Origin: Burkholderiaceae bacterium
Lineage (GTDB): Bacteria > Pseudomonadota > Gammaproteobacteria > Burkholderiales > Burkholderiaceae_E
Length of the DNA: 64,000 nt
Direction: 5' to 3'
Assembly (NCBI GenBank): GCA_023954045.1
Contig: JAMLIR010000016.1
Coordinates: 1-64,000, forward strand
Shown here: in pieces, positions 43,700 through 54,256 of the stretch
Numbering within the stretch: position 1 is the first letter of the stretch
Layout: the number at the start of each line of letters is the position of its first letter
The notes under the pieces: generated by a model
What the model saw: only the letters and a program-made list of their open reading frames with translations
The model's database searches: none
What the model was told of the DNA's origin: nothing
Made by a program: the position numbers and the translations under genes

Positions 43700-44896
43700 A
43701 TGAGCGATCCCGTCGTCATCGTTTCAGCAGCCCGCACGCCGATCGGCGCGATGATGGGCGAACTCTCCGGGCTCGCCGGCCAGCAGCTCGGGTCGATCGC
43801 GATCCGCGCCGCGGTCGAGCGCGCCGGCCTGAAGCCCGAACAGATCCAGGAAGTGATCATGGGATGCGTGCTACCCGCCGGCCAGGGCCAGGCGCCGGCA
43901 CGCCAGGCCACGCTCGGCGCGGGCCTGCCGCGCTCGACCGGCGCGACCACGATCAACAAGGTCTGCGGCTCCGGCATGAAGGCCGCGATGTTCGCGCACG
44001 ACCTGCTGGTCGCAGGCAGCCAGGACGTCGTCGTCGCCGGCGGCATGGAGAGCATGAGCAACGCGCCGTACCTGATGCTGAAGGGACGCGGCGGGTATCG
44101 CTACGGCCACGCGACGGTCTACGACCACATGGCCCTCGACGGCCTAGAGGACGCCTACGAGAAGACGCCGAACGGCGGCGGCAAGTCGATGGGCCAGTTC
44201 GCCGAGGACTGCGCCGCGAAGTACACGTTCACGCGCGAGCAGCAGGATGCCTACGCGATCGAGTCGACGCGCCGCGCCGTCGCCGCGAACAACGACGGCA
44301 GCTTCAAGTGGGAGATGACCCCGGTCACCGTCGCCGGCCGCAAGGGCGACGTCGTCATCGAAAAGGACGAGTCGCCGTTCAAGGCGAACGTCGACAAGAT
44401 CCCGACGCTGAAGCCGGCGTTCCGCAAGGACGGCACCGTCACCGCGGCGACCTCGTCGTCGATCTCCGACGGCGCGGCCGCGCTGGTGCTGATGCGCGCC
44501 TCGACCGCCGAGCGGCTCGGCTGCAAGCCGCTGGCGCGGCTGGTCGGCCACGCGACGCACTCCCAGGAGCCGCAGTGGTTCACGACGGCGCCGGTCGGCG
44601 CGATCGCGAAGCTCTACGAGAAGACCGGCTGGAACACGAAGTCGGTCGATCTCTACGAGATCAACGAGGCGTTCGCCGTGGTCGCGATGGCGGCGATGAA
44701 GGAGCACGGCCTCTCGCACGACCGGGTGAACGTCCACGGCGGGGCGGTCGCGATCGGCCACCCGATCGGCGCGTCGGGCGCGCGGCTGATCGTCACGCTG
44801 ATCGGTGCGATGCGCAAGAGCGGCGCGAAGAAGGGCATCGCGTCGCTGTGCATCGGCGGCGGCGAGGCGACCGCGGTCGCGATCGAGCTGCTCTGA
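43700..44896 (+). CDS. atoB: Acetyl-CoA C-acetyltransferase (thiolase II)
   Basis: 398 residues with a strong AGGAGG ribosome site before ATG 43700. Splits acetoacetyl-CoA to two acetyl-CoA, or the reverse. Nucleophile Cys in TINKVCGSGMKAAM near residue 90, His in NVHGGAVAIGHPIGASGAR, second Cys in SLCIGGGEATAVAIELL. Typical of biosynthetic/AtoB-type thiolases rather than FadA. In this cluster it would finish acetoacetate from HMG-CoA lyase once activated by a CoA-transferase. Confidence 0.93.
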   Translation: MSDPVVIVSAARTPIGAMMGELSGLAGQQLGSIAIRAAVERAGLKPEQIQEVIMGCVLPAGQGQAPARQATLGAGLPRSTGATTINKVCGSGMKAAMFAHDLLVAGSQDVVVAGGMESMSNAPYLMLKGRGGYRYGHATVYDHMALDGLEDAYEKTPNGGGKSMGQFAEDCAAKYTFTREQQDAYAIESTRRAVAANNDGSFKWEMTPVTVAGRKGDVVIEKDESPFKANVDKIPTLKPAFRKDGTVTAATSSSISDGAAALVLMRASTAERLGCKPLARLVGHATHSQEPQWFTTAPVGAIAKLYEKTGWNTKSVDLYEINEAFAVVAMAAMKEHGLSHDRVNVHGGAVAIGHPIGASGARLIVTLIGAMRKSGAKKGIASLCIGGGEATAVAIELL

Positions 44897-44898
44897 CG

Positions 44899-45576
44899 AT
44901 GCCGGCCGCGCTGGTCCTCGGGGCTTCGCGCGGCCTCGGGTTCGAGTTCGCGAAGCAGTACCTGGCCGAGGGCTGGACGGTGCACGCCACGCACCGTTCG
45001 GAGCCCGACCGCGTGCGGCTGCGCGACCTCGGCGCGCACACGCTGAAGCTCGACGTGCTCGACGCCGACGACCTCGCCGGGCTCGCGTGGCAGCTCGAGA
45101 GCGAGCGGTTCGACGTGGTCGTGATCAATGCCGGCGTCTACGGCCCGCGCAGCAGCAACCTGCTGCAGCCGCCCGCGAACGAGGACTTCGACCTGGTGAT
45201 GCGCACGAACGTCCTCGCGCCGATGCGCCTCGTGCCCCGGCTCGCGCCGATGCTCGGCCCGGCGCGCGGCACGCTGGCGTTCGTGTCGAGCCGGATGGGA
45301 TCGATCTCGGCGGCCGGCGCGAGCCACGGCATGCTCTACCGCGTCTCGAAGGCCGCCGAGAACATGGTGGCGAAGCTCGCGCACGTCGAATTGAGCGCGC
45401 TCGGCGTGCGGGTGCTGGCCCTGCACCCCGGCTGGGTGCGCACCGACATGGGCGGGCCGAACGCCGAAGTCGACGTCCCCGCCAGCATCGCCGGCATGCG
45501 GCGCGTGATCGCCGATGCCGTCGCGTATCCGGGCGGCGGGTTCTACGACTACCGCGGCCAGTCGCTGGCCTGGTGA
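44899..45576 (+). CDS. Short-chain dehydrogenase/reductase (C-factor-like)
   Basis: 225 residues. Classical SDR starting LVLGASRGLGFEFAKQYL, with NAG in VVVINAGVYGP, catalytic Ser in LAFVSSRMGSIS and YRVSK. The short length and the segment HPGWVRTDMGGPNAEVDVPASIAGMRRVI are typical of the SDR group related to myxococcal CsgA. ATG at 44899-44901, 2 bases after the thiolase stop. Substrate unknown. Confidence 0.88.
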   Translation: MPAALVLGASRGLGFEFAKQYLAEGWTVHATHRSEPDRVRLRDLGAHTLKLDVLDADDLAGLAWQLESERFDVVVINAGVYGPRSSNLLQPPANEDFDLVMRTNVLAPMRLVPRLAPMLGPARGTLAFVSSRMGSISAAGASHGMLYRVSKAAENMVAKLAHVELSALGVRVLALHPGWVRTDMGGPNAEVDVPASIAGMRRVIADAVAYPGGGFYDYRGQSLAW

Positions 45577-45586
45577 GGCCGACGAG

Positions 45587-45967
45587 ATGACGCGGCGCCG
45601 GATCTCGTCGGGTTCGTCGTTCGAGGCGCTCGCCGGCTACTCGCGCGCGATCGTCGACGGCGATACCGTGCACGTGTCCGGGACGACCGGCTTCGACTAC
45701 GCGTCGATGACCATCGCCGACGATCCGGTCGAGCAGACCCACCAGTGCTTCCGCAACATTGCGCAGGCGCTCGGCGAGGCCGGCGCGAGCCTCGACGACG
45801 TGGTGCGGGTGCGCTACCTGCTCGTCGACCCCGCGCTGTTCGAGCGGCTCGCGCCGGTATTCGGCGAGTACCTCCGCGCCGCGCGCCCGGCGGCGACCGC
45901 GATGATCGTCGGCCTCGTCGATCCGCGCATGAAGATCGAGATCGAGGTGACGGCGAAACTGCGGTGA
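45587..45967 (+). CDS. RidA family protein
   Basis: 126 residues of the YjgF/YER057c/UK114 superfamily, which form trimers that hydrolyse reactive enamine/imine intermediates. Core pattern AIVDGDTVHVSGTTGFDY ... FRNIAQALGEAGASLDDVVRVRYLLVD ... FGEYLRAARPAATAMIVGLVDPRMKIEIEVTA. The Arg of the classical RidA motif is present in the ARPAAT region, though the group differs from canonical RidA. Located 10 bases after the SDR and 4 before the acyl-CoA dehydrogenase. Confidence 0.9.
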   Translation: MTRRRISSGSSFEALAGYSRAIVDGDTVHVSGTTGFDYASMTIADDPVEQTHQCFRNIAQALGEAGASLDDVVRVRYLLVDPALFERLAPVFGEYLRAARPAATAMIVGLVDPRMKIEIEVTAKLR

Positions 45968-45971
45968 GGCC

Positions 45972-47114
45972 ATGCTGCTGACCGAAGAACAGGCGATGAC
46001 GCGCGACGCGGTGCGCGCGTTCGTCCAGAAGGAGATCGCGCCGCACGCGGCGCGCTGGGACCGCGAGTCGACCTTCCCCGCCGAGGCGCTGCGCGGCCTG
46101 GCCGCGCTCGGCTGCTACGGCGTCGCGGTGCCCGAGCAGTGGGGCGGCGCCGGCCTCGACTACGCGACGCTGGCGCTGGTGATCGAGGAGATCGCCGCCG
46201 GCGACGGCGCGACCTCGACCATCGTCTCGGTCAACAACTGCCCGGTCTGCTCGATCCTCTCGGCCTGGGGCAGCGACGCGCAGAAAGCGCAGTGGCTCCG
46301 GCCGCTGGCCTCCGGGCGCATGCTCGGCGCGTTCTGCCTGACCGAGCCGCAGGTCGGCTCCGAGGCGTCGGGGCTGCGCACGACAGCGGTGCGCGACGGC
46401 GACGGCTGGATCCTGAACGGCGTCAAGCAGTTCATCACTTCGGGCAAGCACGGCGACGTGGCGATCGTGATGGCGGTCACCGACCGCGACGCCGGCAAGC
46501 GCGGGATCTCGGCGTTCCTGGTGCCGACGTCGACGCCGGGCTATGTCGTCGCGCGCCTCGAGGAGAAGGCCGGCCAGCACGCGTCGGACACCGCCCAGGT
46601 CGTCTTCGAGAATTGCCGCGTGCCTGCGGCGAACCTGATCGGCGAGGAAGGACAAGGCTACCGGATCGCGCTGTCCGGCCTCGAGGGCGGGCGCATCGGC
46701 ATCGCGTCGCAGTCGGTCGGCATGGCGCGCGCGGCGTTCGAGGCGGCGCTCGCCTACGCGAAGGAGCGCGTCGCCTTCGGCCAGCCGATCTTCGAGCACC
46801 AGGCGGTCAATTTCCGGCTCGCCGACATGGCGACCCGCATCGAGGCCGCACGCCAGCTGATCCGGCACGCCGCGGCGCTGAAGGACGCCGGCCGCCCGTG
46901 CCTGAAGGAAGCGGCGATGGCCAAGCTGTTCGCTTCGGAAATGGCCGAGCGCGTCTGCTCCGACGCGATCCAGATCCACGGCGGCTACGGCTACGTCGCC
47001 GACTACCCGGTGGAGCGGATCTGGCGCGACGTGCGCGTCTGCCAGATCTACGAGGGCACCAGCGACATCCAGCGCATCCTGATCGGACGGGCGCTGGCGG
47101 CCGACGGCGGCTGA
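45972..47114 (+). CDS. Acyl-CoA dehydrogenase, short/branched-chain type
   Basis: 380 residues. FAD enzyme for alpha,beta-desaturation of acyl-CoA. FCLTEPQVGSEASGLRTTA and CSDAIQIHGGYGYVADYPVERIWRDVRVCQIYEGTSDIQR are the two family signatures; the catalytic base Glu is in the last one (YEGTS). Resembles butyryl/2-methylbutyryl-type enzymes (AcdA/Bcd group). In this cluster it may serve isoleucine or valine intermediates. ATG at 45972-45974. Confidence 0.92.
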   Translation: MLLTEEQAMTRDAVRAFVQKEIAPHAARWDRESTFPAEALRGLAALGCYGVAVPEQWGGAGLDYATLALVIEEIAAGDGATSTIVSVNNCPVCSILSAWGSDAQKAQWLRPLASGRMLGAFCLTEPQVGSEASGLRTTAVRDGDGWILNGVKQFITSGKHGDVAIVMAVTDRDAGKRGISAFLVPTSTPGYVVARLEEKAGQHASDTAQVVFENCRVPAANLIGEEGQGYRIALSGLEGGRIGIASQSVGMARAAFEAALAYAKERVAFGQPIFEHQAVNFRLADMATRIEAARQLIRHAAALKDAGRPCLKEAAMAKLFASEMAERVCSDAIQIHGGYGYVADYPVERIWRDVRVCQIYEGTSDIQRILIGRALAADGG

Positions 47115-47147
47115 CGGGACGGCGACGGATCCCGGGGAGCCACGCCG

Positions 47148-47780
47148 ATGCCCGCGTTCACGCTGTACTGCTTCGCGCAATCGGGCAACGCCTACAAGGC
47201 CGCGCTGATGCTGAACCTGTGCGGCGCCGACTGGGCGCCGAGGTTCGTCGACTTCTTCAACGGCGAGACCCGCACCCCCGCCTACCGGCAGATCAACGTC
47301 ATGGGCGAGGTGCCGGTGCTGGAGCACGACGGGCGGCGCCTGTCGCAGTCCGGCGTGATCCTCGACTACCTCGCGTCGCGGCTCGGGCGCTTCGGCTGGC
47401 GCGACGAGGACGAGCGGCGCGAGATCCTGCGCTGGATCCTTTTCGACAACCACAAGCTCACCAGCTACGTCGCCACGCTGCGCTTCATGCTGCAATTCGC
47501 GCGCACCGGCGAAACCCCGGTCACCGAGTGGCTGCGCGGCCGGGCGAGCTCGGCGCTGAAGGTACTCGACGCGCACCTCTCGGGGCGCGATTTCGCGGTC
47601 GGCGACGCCGCGACGATCGCCGACCTGTCGATGTGCGGCTACCTGTACTGGTTCGACGAGTTCGGGATCGACCCGGACGCTTTCCCCGCGGTCGGCGCGT
47701 GGCTGCAGCGCATCCGCGCGCTGCCGGGCTGGGTCCATCCGTACGAGCTGATGCCCGGCCACCCGCTTCCCGGCCGCTGA
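47148..47780 (+). CDS. Glutathione S-transferase family protein
   Basis: 210 residues. Thioredoxin-like N-terminal domain with FTLYCFAQSGNAYKAALML, where Ser or Asn replaces the usual catalytic Ser/Cys neighbourhood, and the cis-Pro GEVPVLEHDGRRLSQSGVILDYLA glutathione motif. A helical C-terminal domain follows (SGRDFAVGDAATIADLSMCGYLYW). Probably detoxifies electrophilic unsaturated acyl products. It ends 88 bases before the TetR gene on the same strand. Confidence 0.9.
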   Translation: MPAFTLYCFAQSGNAYKAALMLNLCGADWAPRFVDFFNGETRTPAYRQINVMGEVPVLEHDGRRLSQSGVILDYLASRLGRFGWRDEDERREILRWILFDNHKLTSYVATLRFMLQFARTGETPVTEWLRGRASSALKVLDAHLSGRDFAVGDAATIADLSMCGYLYWFDEFGIDPDAFPAVGAWLQRIRALPGWVHPYELMPGHPLPGR

Positions 47781-47798
47781 GGGGCGCGGCGCCGCCGC

Positions 47799-47825
47799 AA
47801 TTAATCGGTCGACCGTTCAATTAAT
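47799..47825 (+). promoter_or_regulatory. Palindromic operator before the TetR gene
   Basis: AATTAATCGGTCGACCGTTCAATTAAT: a perfect CGGTCGACCG core (47806-47815) with AT-rich flanks that are roughly mirror images, unusual in this GC-rich context. A -10-like TATGCT (47830-47835) lies just downstream, so a bound repressor would cover the -35 region. Likely the autoregulatory site of the TetR protein encoded 44 bases further on. Confidence 0.6.
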
Positions 47826-47868
47826 CTGCTATGCTTGCGGCTCCCGCCCACCCGATCGAGCATCGAGC

Positions 47869-48509
47869 ATGGCCCGTACCGTCGGCTCCGACGGCGCCCG
47901 CACCGAGGACGCGATCCGCCAGGCGGCGATCTCGCTGATCGCCGAGCGCGGCTTCGAGGCGATGACGCTGCGCGAGCTCGCTGGCCGGGTCGGCGTCCAG
48001 CCGGGCTCGATCTACCGCTACTTCCCCAGCAAGTCCCGGATGCTGGTCGGCCTGCTGGTCGAGCACCTCCAGTTCCTGCTCGGGCAATGGGAGTCCGCGC
48101 GGCCGGCGACCGACGACCCCGTCGAACAGCTGCGCGCCTTCGTCGACTTCCACGTCCGCCTGCACACGCTGCGTCGCCACGAAGCGTTCGTCGCCAACAT
48201 GGAGCTGCGCAGCCTCGCGCCCGCCGACCGCCGCCGGGTCGTCGCGCTGCGCCGGCGCTACGAGGATATCCTCACGGACATCCTGCGCGCCGGCGCCGAT
48301 GCAGGGGCGTTCCGCGTCCCGGATCCGCGCATCGCGACCTTCGCGGTCCTGGCGATGCTCACCGGGGTCGGAAGCTGGTACCGCGAGGGCGGCCGACTCG
48401 GCAAGCGCGAGCTGGTCGAGCAGTACACGCAGCTGGCGATGCAGTGCGTCGGCGCCGTGGACACGGGGTCCGCGCGCCGGGCGGGCAGCGCCCACGAAGG
48501 GAGACGCGA

Positions 48510-48513
<4 letters not shown>
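47869..48513 (+). CDS. TetR/AcrR-family regulator, LiuQ-like candidate
   Basis: 214 residues. N-terminal HTH ([54 protein letters not shown] by pattern), then a helical ligand-binding domain with HAADxH-like region [21 protein letters not shown]. It is directly followed, with a 4-base overlap, by liuB. A TetR-type regulator LiuQ has been described for betaproteobacterial branched-chain catabolism genes; position makes this the candidate, but sequence alone cannot prove it. Confidence 0.85.
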
Positions 48514-50117
<1,604 letters not shown>

Positions 50118-50132
50118 ACGAAGGATCGCGAA

Positions 50133-50927
50133 GTGAGCTACGAAACCCTCGAGACGCAATTCACCCAGGGCGTCGCGCTGATCTGGCTGAACCGGCCCGA
50201 ACTGCGCAACGCGATGAACGACGTGGTGATCGCCGAGCTCGCCGACGCGTTCGAGCGCGCCGGCGAGGACGACGAGGTCCGCGCAATCGTGCTCGCCGGC
50301 CGCGGCAGCGCGTTCTGCGCGGGTGGCGACCTGAACTGGATGAAGCGGGCCCGCGAGTTCACTCCGGAGGAGAACCGCGCCGACGCCGCGAAGCTGGCGA
50401 AGATGCTGCGCGCCATCTACGAGAACCCGAAGCCGGTCGTCGCGCGGGTGCACGGTCCGGCGTTCGCCGGCGGCATGGGCCTGGTCGCCGCCTGCGACAT
50501 CGCGGTGGCGAGCAACGACGCGAAGTTCTGCCTGTCCGAGGTCAAGCTCGGGCTGCTCCCCGCGATGATCAGCCCGTACGTGATCCGCGCGATCGGCGAG
50601 CAGACGGCGCGCCGCTACTTCCTGACGGCCGAGGTGTTCGAGGCGGCCGAGGCCTACCGGATCGGACTGGTCCACGAGCTGTGCGTGCCGGCGGAGCTCG
50701 ACGCGACGGTCAACGCGCTGCTCGGCCACCTGGTGCAGGGCGGCCCGGCCGCCCTCGGCGAGAGCAAGCGGCTGATCCGCGACGTCGCCGGTCGCGCGAT
50801 CGACGACGCGCTCGCGGCCGAGACCGCGGCGCGCATCGCGGCGGCGCGCGCCTCCGACGAGGGACAGGAGGGCATCGCGGCGTTCTTCGAGAAACGCCGC
50901 CCTTCCTGGGTGCCGTCGAAGTCCTGA
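50133..50927 (+). CDS. liuC: 3-Methylglutaconyl-CoA hydratase (enoyl-CoA hydratase family)
   Basis: 264 residues from a GTG at 50133 with GAAGGAT upstream. Crotonase fold with oxyanion-hole segments GSAFCAGGDLNWMKR and HGPAFAGGMGLVAACDIAVA; the Glu positions follow in FCLSEVKLGLLPAMISPYV. DLNWMKR is characteristic of LiuC-type hydratases. Placed between liuB and liuD, it converts 3-methylglutaconyl-CoA to HMG-CoA. Confidence 0.93.
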   Translation: MSYETLETQFTQGVALIWLNRPELRNAMNDVVIAELADAFERAGEDDEVRAIVLAGRGSAFCAGGDLNWMKRAREFTPEENRADAAKLAKMLRAIYENPKPVVARVHGPAFAGGMGLVAACDIAVASNDAKFCLSEVKLGLLPAMISPYVIRAIGEQTARRYFLTAEVFEAAEAYRIGLVHELCVPAELDATVNALLGHLVQGGPAALGESKRLIRDVAGRAIDDALAAETAARIAAARASDEGQEGIAAFFEKRRPSWVPSKS

Positions 50928-50952
50928 TGCGAGACCGAGCCGGAGACACCCG

Positions 50953-53001
50953 ATGTTCAGCAAGATCCTGATCGCCAACCGCGGCGAGATCGCCTGCCGG
51001 GTCGCCGCCACCGCGCGCCGGCTCGGCATCCGCACGGTCGCCGTGTACTCCGACGCCGACGCGAACGCGCGCCACGTCGCCGCCTGCGACGAGGCCTGGC
51101 GCCTCGGTCCGGCCGCGGCCCGCGAGTCCTACCTGCGCGGCGACCTGATCGTCGAGATCGCGCGGCGCACCGGCGCGCAGGCGATCCACCCCGGATACGG
51201 CTTCCTGTCCGAGAACGAGGAGTTCGCGCGCGCCGTCGCGCAAGCCGGCATCGCCTTCATCGGCCCGCCAGCCGATGCGATCGCCGCGATGGGAAGCAAG
51301 TCGGCCGCGAAGGCGCTGATGGAGCGCGCCGGCGTGCCGCTGGTGCCCGGCTATCACGGCGAGGACCAGGATCCGGCGCTGCTCGCGCGCGAGGCAGCGC
51401 GGATCGGGTTCCCGGTGCTGATCAAGGCGAGCGCCGGCGGCGGCGGCAAGGGGATGCGCATCGTCGAGCGCGCCGACCTGTTCGACGCGATGCTGGCCTC
51501 GTGCAAGCGCGAGGCGAAGAACGCGTTCGGCGACGACGCGGTGCTCGTCGAGCGCTACGTCACGCGGCCCCGGCACATCGAGATCCAGGTGTTCGCCGAC
51601 GGCCACGGCGAGTGCGTGCACCTGTTCGAGCGCGACTGCTCGGTGCAGCGGCGCCACCAGAAAGTGCTCGAGGAGGCGCCCGCGCCCGGGATGACCGAAG
51701 AGCGCCGGCGGGCGATGGGCGAGGCCGCGGTCGCCGCGGCGCGAGCCGTCGGCTACGTCGGCGCGGGAACGGTCGAGTTCATCGCCGAGCAGTCGGGGCG
51801 CTTCTACTTCATGGAGATGAACACGCGGCTGCAGGTCGAGCACCCGGTCACCGAGATGATCACCGGCTTCGACCTGGTCGAGTGGCAGTTGCGGGTGGCC
51901 GCCGGCGAACGGCTGCCCGCGACCCAGTCGTCGCTGCGGATCCGCGGCCACGCGATCGAGGCGCGCGTCTACGCCGAGAATCCCGACAAGGGCTTCCTGC
52001 CGTCGATCGGCACGCTGCGGCACCTGCGCACGCCGGCGGCCGCGGCGTTCACGCACCGTGTCGAGGACGGCGCCGGGCACGAGGAGCCCGCTGCGGTGCG
52101 CGTCGACAGCGGCGTGCGCGAGGGCGACGCGATCACCCCGTTCTACGACCCGATGATCGCGAAGCTGATCGTCTGGGGGCGCGATCGCGACCACGCGCTG
52201 GCGCGAATGGCGCAGGCGCTGGCCGGGTTCGAGGTCGTCGGGCCGGCGACCAACGTCGGCTTCCTGTCGCGGCTGATCGGCTGCGATTCCTTCGCGCGCG
52301 CCGAACTCGACACCGGCCTGATCGAGCGCGAGAGGGCGGTGCTGATGCCCGTTCCGGCGAAGCCGCCGCTGCTCGCCCGCGCGATCGCGGCCGCCGCAGT
52401 GCTGGCCGGCGAGACCGCGGACGCAGCCGCCGTCGACCGGGCTGCCGGCCGCCAGGATCCGTGGAACCTGCGCAACGGCTGGCGCGGGTCGGCCCGGCTG
52501 CGCCGCGTGCTGCCGTTCGATGCCTCGGGCGAGCCCTGCCCGGTCGAGCTCGAATACGCGCCGCGCGGCTGGACCGTGCGCGACGGCGACGAGGCGCTGT
52601 GCATCGCCGACCTGCGCTGGTCGCCGGCCGAGCGCCGGCTGCGCGGACTGGCCGGCGAGCGGGCGTTCGAGGCGAGCGTCGTCCTCGACGACGAGACGCT
52701 GCACCTGTTCACCCCCGACGGCCACCTGACGCTGGGCTACGCGCCGCCGCTCGCGCACGTCGGCGAAGAGGACGCCGACGATGCGCGACTGACCGCGCCG
52801 ATGCCTGGCAAGGTGATCGCGCTGCTGGTCGAAGCGGGCGCGAAGGTCGCCCGCGGCCAGCCGCTGCTGGTCATGGAAGCGATGAAGATGGAGCACACGA
52901 TCAACGCGCCCGCCGACGGCGAGGTCGCGGCGATCCGCTATGCGGTCGGCGACCAGGTGGCCGAGGGCGCCCAGCTGGTCGAGTTCGCCCCGCGCCGCTG
53001 A
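50953..53001 (+). CDS. liuD: Methylcrotonyl-CoA carboxylase, biotin-containing (alpha) subunit
   Basis: 682 residues. Biotin carboxylase domain (1-450): FSKILIANRGEIACRVAATARRLGI, the ATP-grasp loop KASAGGGGKGMRIV, YFMEMNTRLQVEHPVTE. A linker/BT domain follows, then the C-terminal biotinyl domain with VMEAMKMEH where Lys645 carries biotin. Together with LiuB it carboxylates 3-methylcrotonyl-CoA. Spacing to liuC is 25 bases; the next gene, liuE, follows after 110 bases with a possible -10 TAGAAT at 53058. Confidence 0.95.
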   Translation: MFSKILIANRGEIACRVAATARRLGIRTVAVYSDADANARHVAACDEAWRLGPAAARESYLRGDLIVEIARRTGAQAIHPGYGFLSENEEFARAVAQAGIAFIGPPADAIAAMGSKSAAKALMERAGVPLVPGYHGEDQDPALLAREAARIGFPVLIKASAGGGGKGMRIVERADLFDAMLASCKREAKNAFGDDAVLVERYVTRPRHIEIQVFADGHGECVHLFERDCSVQRRHQKVLEEAPAPGMTEERRRAMGEAAVAAARAVGYVGAGTVEFIAEQSGRFYFMEMNTRLQVEHPVTEMITGFDLVEWQLRVAAGERLPATQSSLRIRGHAIEARVYAENPDKGFLPSIGTLRHLRTPAAAAFTHRVEDGAGHEEPAAVRVDSGVREGDAITPFYDPMIAKLIVWGRDRDHALARMAQALAGFEVVGPATNVGFLSRLIGCDSFARAELDTGLIERERAVLMPVPAKPPLLARAIAAAAVLAGETADAAAVDRAAGRQDPWNLRNGWRGSARLRRVLPFDASGEPCPVELEYAPRGWTVRDGDEALCIADLRWSPAERRLRGLAGERAFEASVVLDDETLHLFTPDGHLTLGYAPPLAHVGEEDADDARLTAPMPGKVIALLVEAGAKVARGQPLLVMEAMKMEHTINAPADGEVAAIRYAVGDQVAEGAQLVEFAPRR

Positions 53002-53111
53002 CCCGCCGATGCCCCTGCAGGGCGGCGTCGGCCCCGGCGCCGCCCGGTTCGGCCCGGTAGAATCGACCGCGTCGAAGCGCCCCGGCGCACGTTCGCCCCA
53101 GGAAATTCCCC

Positions 53112-54035
53112 ATGAACCTGCCCAGCCGCGTCCTGATCACCGAGGTCGGCCCTCGCGACGGCCTGCAGAACGAGAAGCAGCCGGTCTCGACCGACGTCAA
53201 GGTCGAGCTGTGCGAGCGCCTGCTCGGCGCCGGCGTGCGCCAGCTCGAGGCCACCTCGTTCGTGTCGCCGAAGTGGGTGCCCCAGATGGCCGACGCCGCC
53301 GAGGTCATGGCGCGGCTGCCGCGCCCGGCCGGCGTCACCGTCTCGGTGCTCACGCCGAACATGAAGGGCTTCGAGGCCGCGCTCGCGGCGGGTGCCGACG
53401 AGGTGGTGATCTTCGCGGCGGCCAGCGAAGCGTTCTCGATGCGCAACATCAACTGCTCGATCGCGGAGAGCATCGAGCGCTTCCGTCCGGTCGCGCAGGC
53501 AGCGAAGTCCCACCGGTTGCGGCTGCGGGCCGCAGTGTCGGTGGCATTCGGTTGCCCGTATCAGGGCGAGGTGCCGGTCGCCGCGGTGGTCGACGTCGCG
53601 ATGCGCCTGCGCGATCTCGGGTGCGACGAGATCGGAATCGCCGACACGATCGGCGTGGGCACCGCTGCACAGGTCGGGCGCGTTTTCGATGCCGTCGCGC
53701 GCGAAGTGCCGCTCGATCGACTGTCGGGCCACTTCCACGACACCTACGGGCAGGCGGTCGCCAACGTGGTCGCGAGCCTGCAGTCGGGCGTCTTCCGCTT
53801 CGATTCGTCGATCGCCGGGCTCGGCGGTTGTCCGTATGCGAAGGGGGCGACGGGCAACGTCGCGACCGAGGACGTCGTCTACCTGCTGCACGGTCTCGGG
53901 ATCGAGACCGGACTCGACCTCGATCGCCTGGTCGATACCGGCCAGTGGATCTCGGCGCAACTCGGCCGGCGCAGCGTGTCGCGAGCCGGCAACGCGCTGG
54001 CTGCCCGGCGCCAGCGCGAGGCCGAGACGACCTGA
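53112..54035 (+). CDS. liuE: Hydroxymethylglutaryl-CoA lyase
   Basis: 307 residues. Cleaves HMG-CoA into acetoacetate and acetyl-CoA. TIM barrel with divalent metal: ITEVGPRDGLQNEKQ (Arg/Asp), SFVSPKWVPQMADA, the metal His pair in GHFHDTYGQAVANV, and the catalytic Cys signature IAGLGGCPYAKGATGNVATEDVVYLL. ATG at 53112-53114. Stop overlaps the DUF1289 gene by one base (TGATG). Confidence 0.95.
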   Translation: MNLPSRVLITEVGPRDGLQNEKQPVSTDVKVELCERLLGAGVRQLEATSFVSPKWVPQMADAAEVMARLPRPAGVTVSVLTPNMKGFEAALAAGADEVVIFAAASEAFSMRNINCSIAESIERFRPVAQAAKSHRLRLRAAVSVAFGCPYQGEVPVAAVVDVAMRLRDLGCDEIGIADTIGVGTAAQVGRVFDAVAREVPLDRLSGHFHDTYGQAVANVVASLQSGVFRFDSSIAGLGGCPYAKGATGNVATEDVVYLLHGLGIETGLDLDRLVDTGQWISAQLGRRSVSRAGNALAARRQREAETT

Positions 54036-54256
54036 TGCGCGCGGGACCTGTTCCGTCGCCTTGCGTCTCGATCTGCCGGATCGACCCGTCCAGCGGCCTT
54101 TGCGTGGGTTGCCTGCGAACGCTCGACGAGATCGCCGCCTGGGGCTCGCTGGCCGACGACACGAAGCGGGACATCTGGACCGAGATCGAGCGGCGCCGCA
54201 GCGCCGGGGCGGGCGCCGCTCGCCCGTCCGTCTCACGGCGCGACGCCGCGGCATGA
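54035..54256 (+). CDS. DUF1289 small cysteine-rich protein
   Basis: 73 residues. The family pattern SPCVSICRIDPSSGLCVGCLRTLDEIAAWGSLADDTKRDIW contains four cysteines in CxxxC...CxxC spacing, a likely zinc or Fe-S site. Function unknown. It is translationally coupled at both ends: TGATG with liuE, ATGA with the MBL hydrolase. Confidence 0.88.
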   Translation: MRAGPVPSPCVSICRIDPSSGLCVGCLRTLDEIAAWGSLADDTKRDIWTEIERRRSAGAGAARPSVSRRDAAA

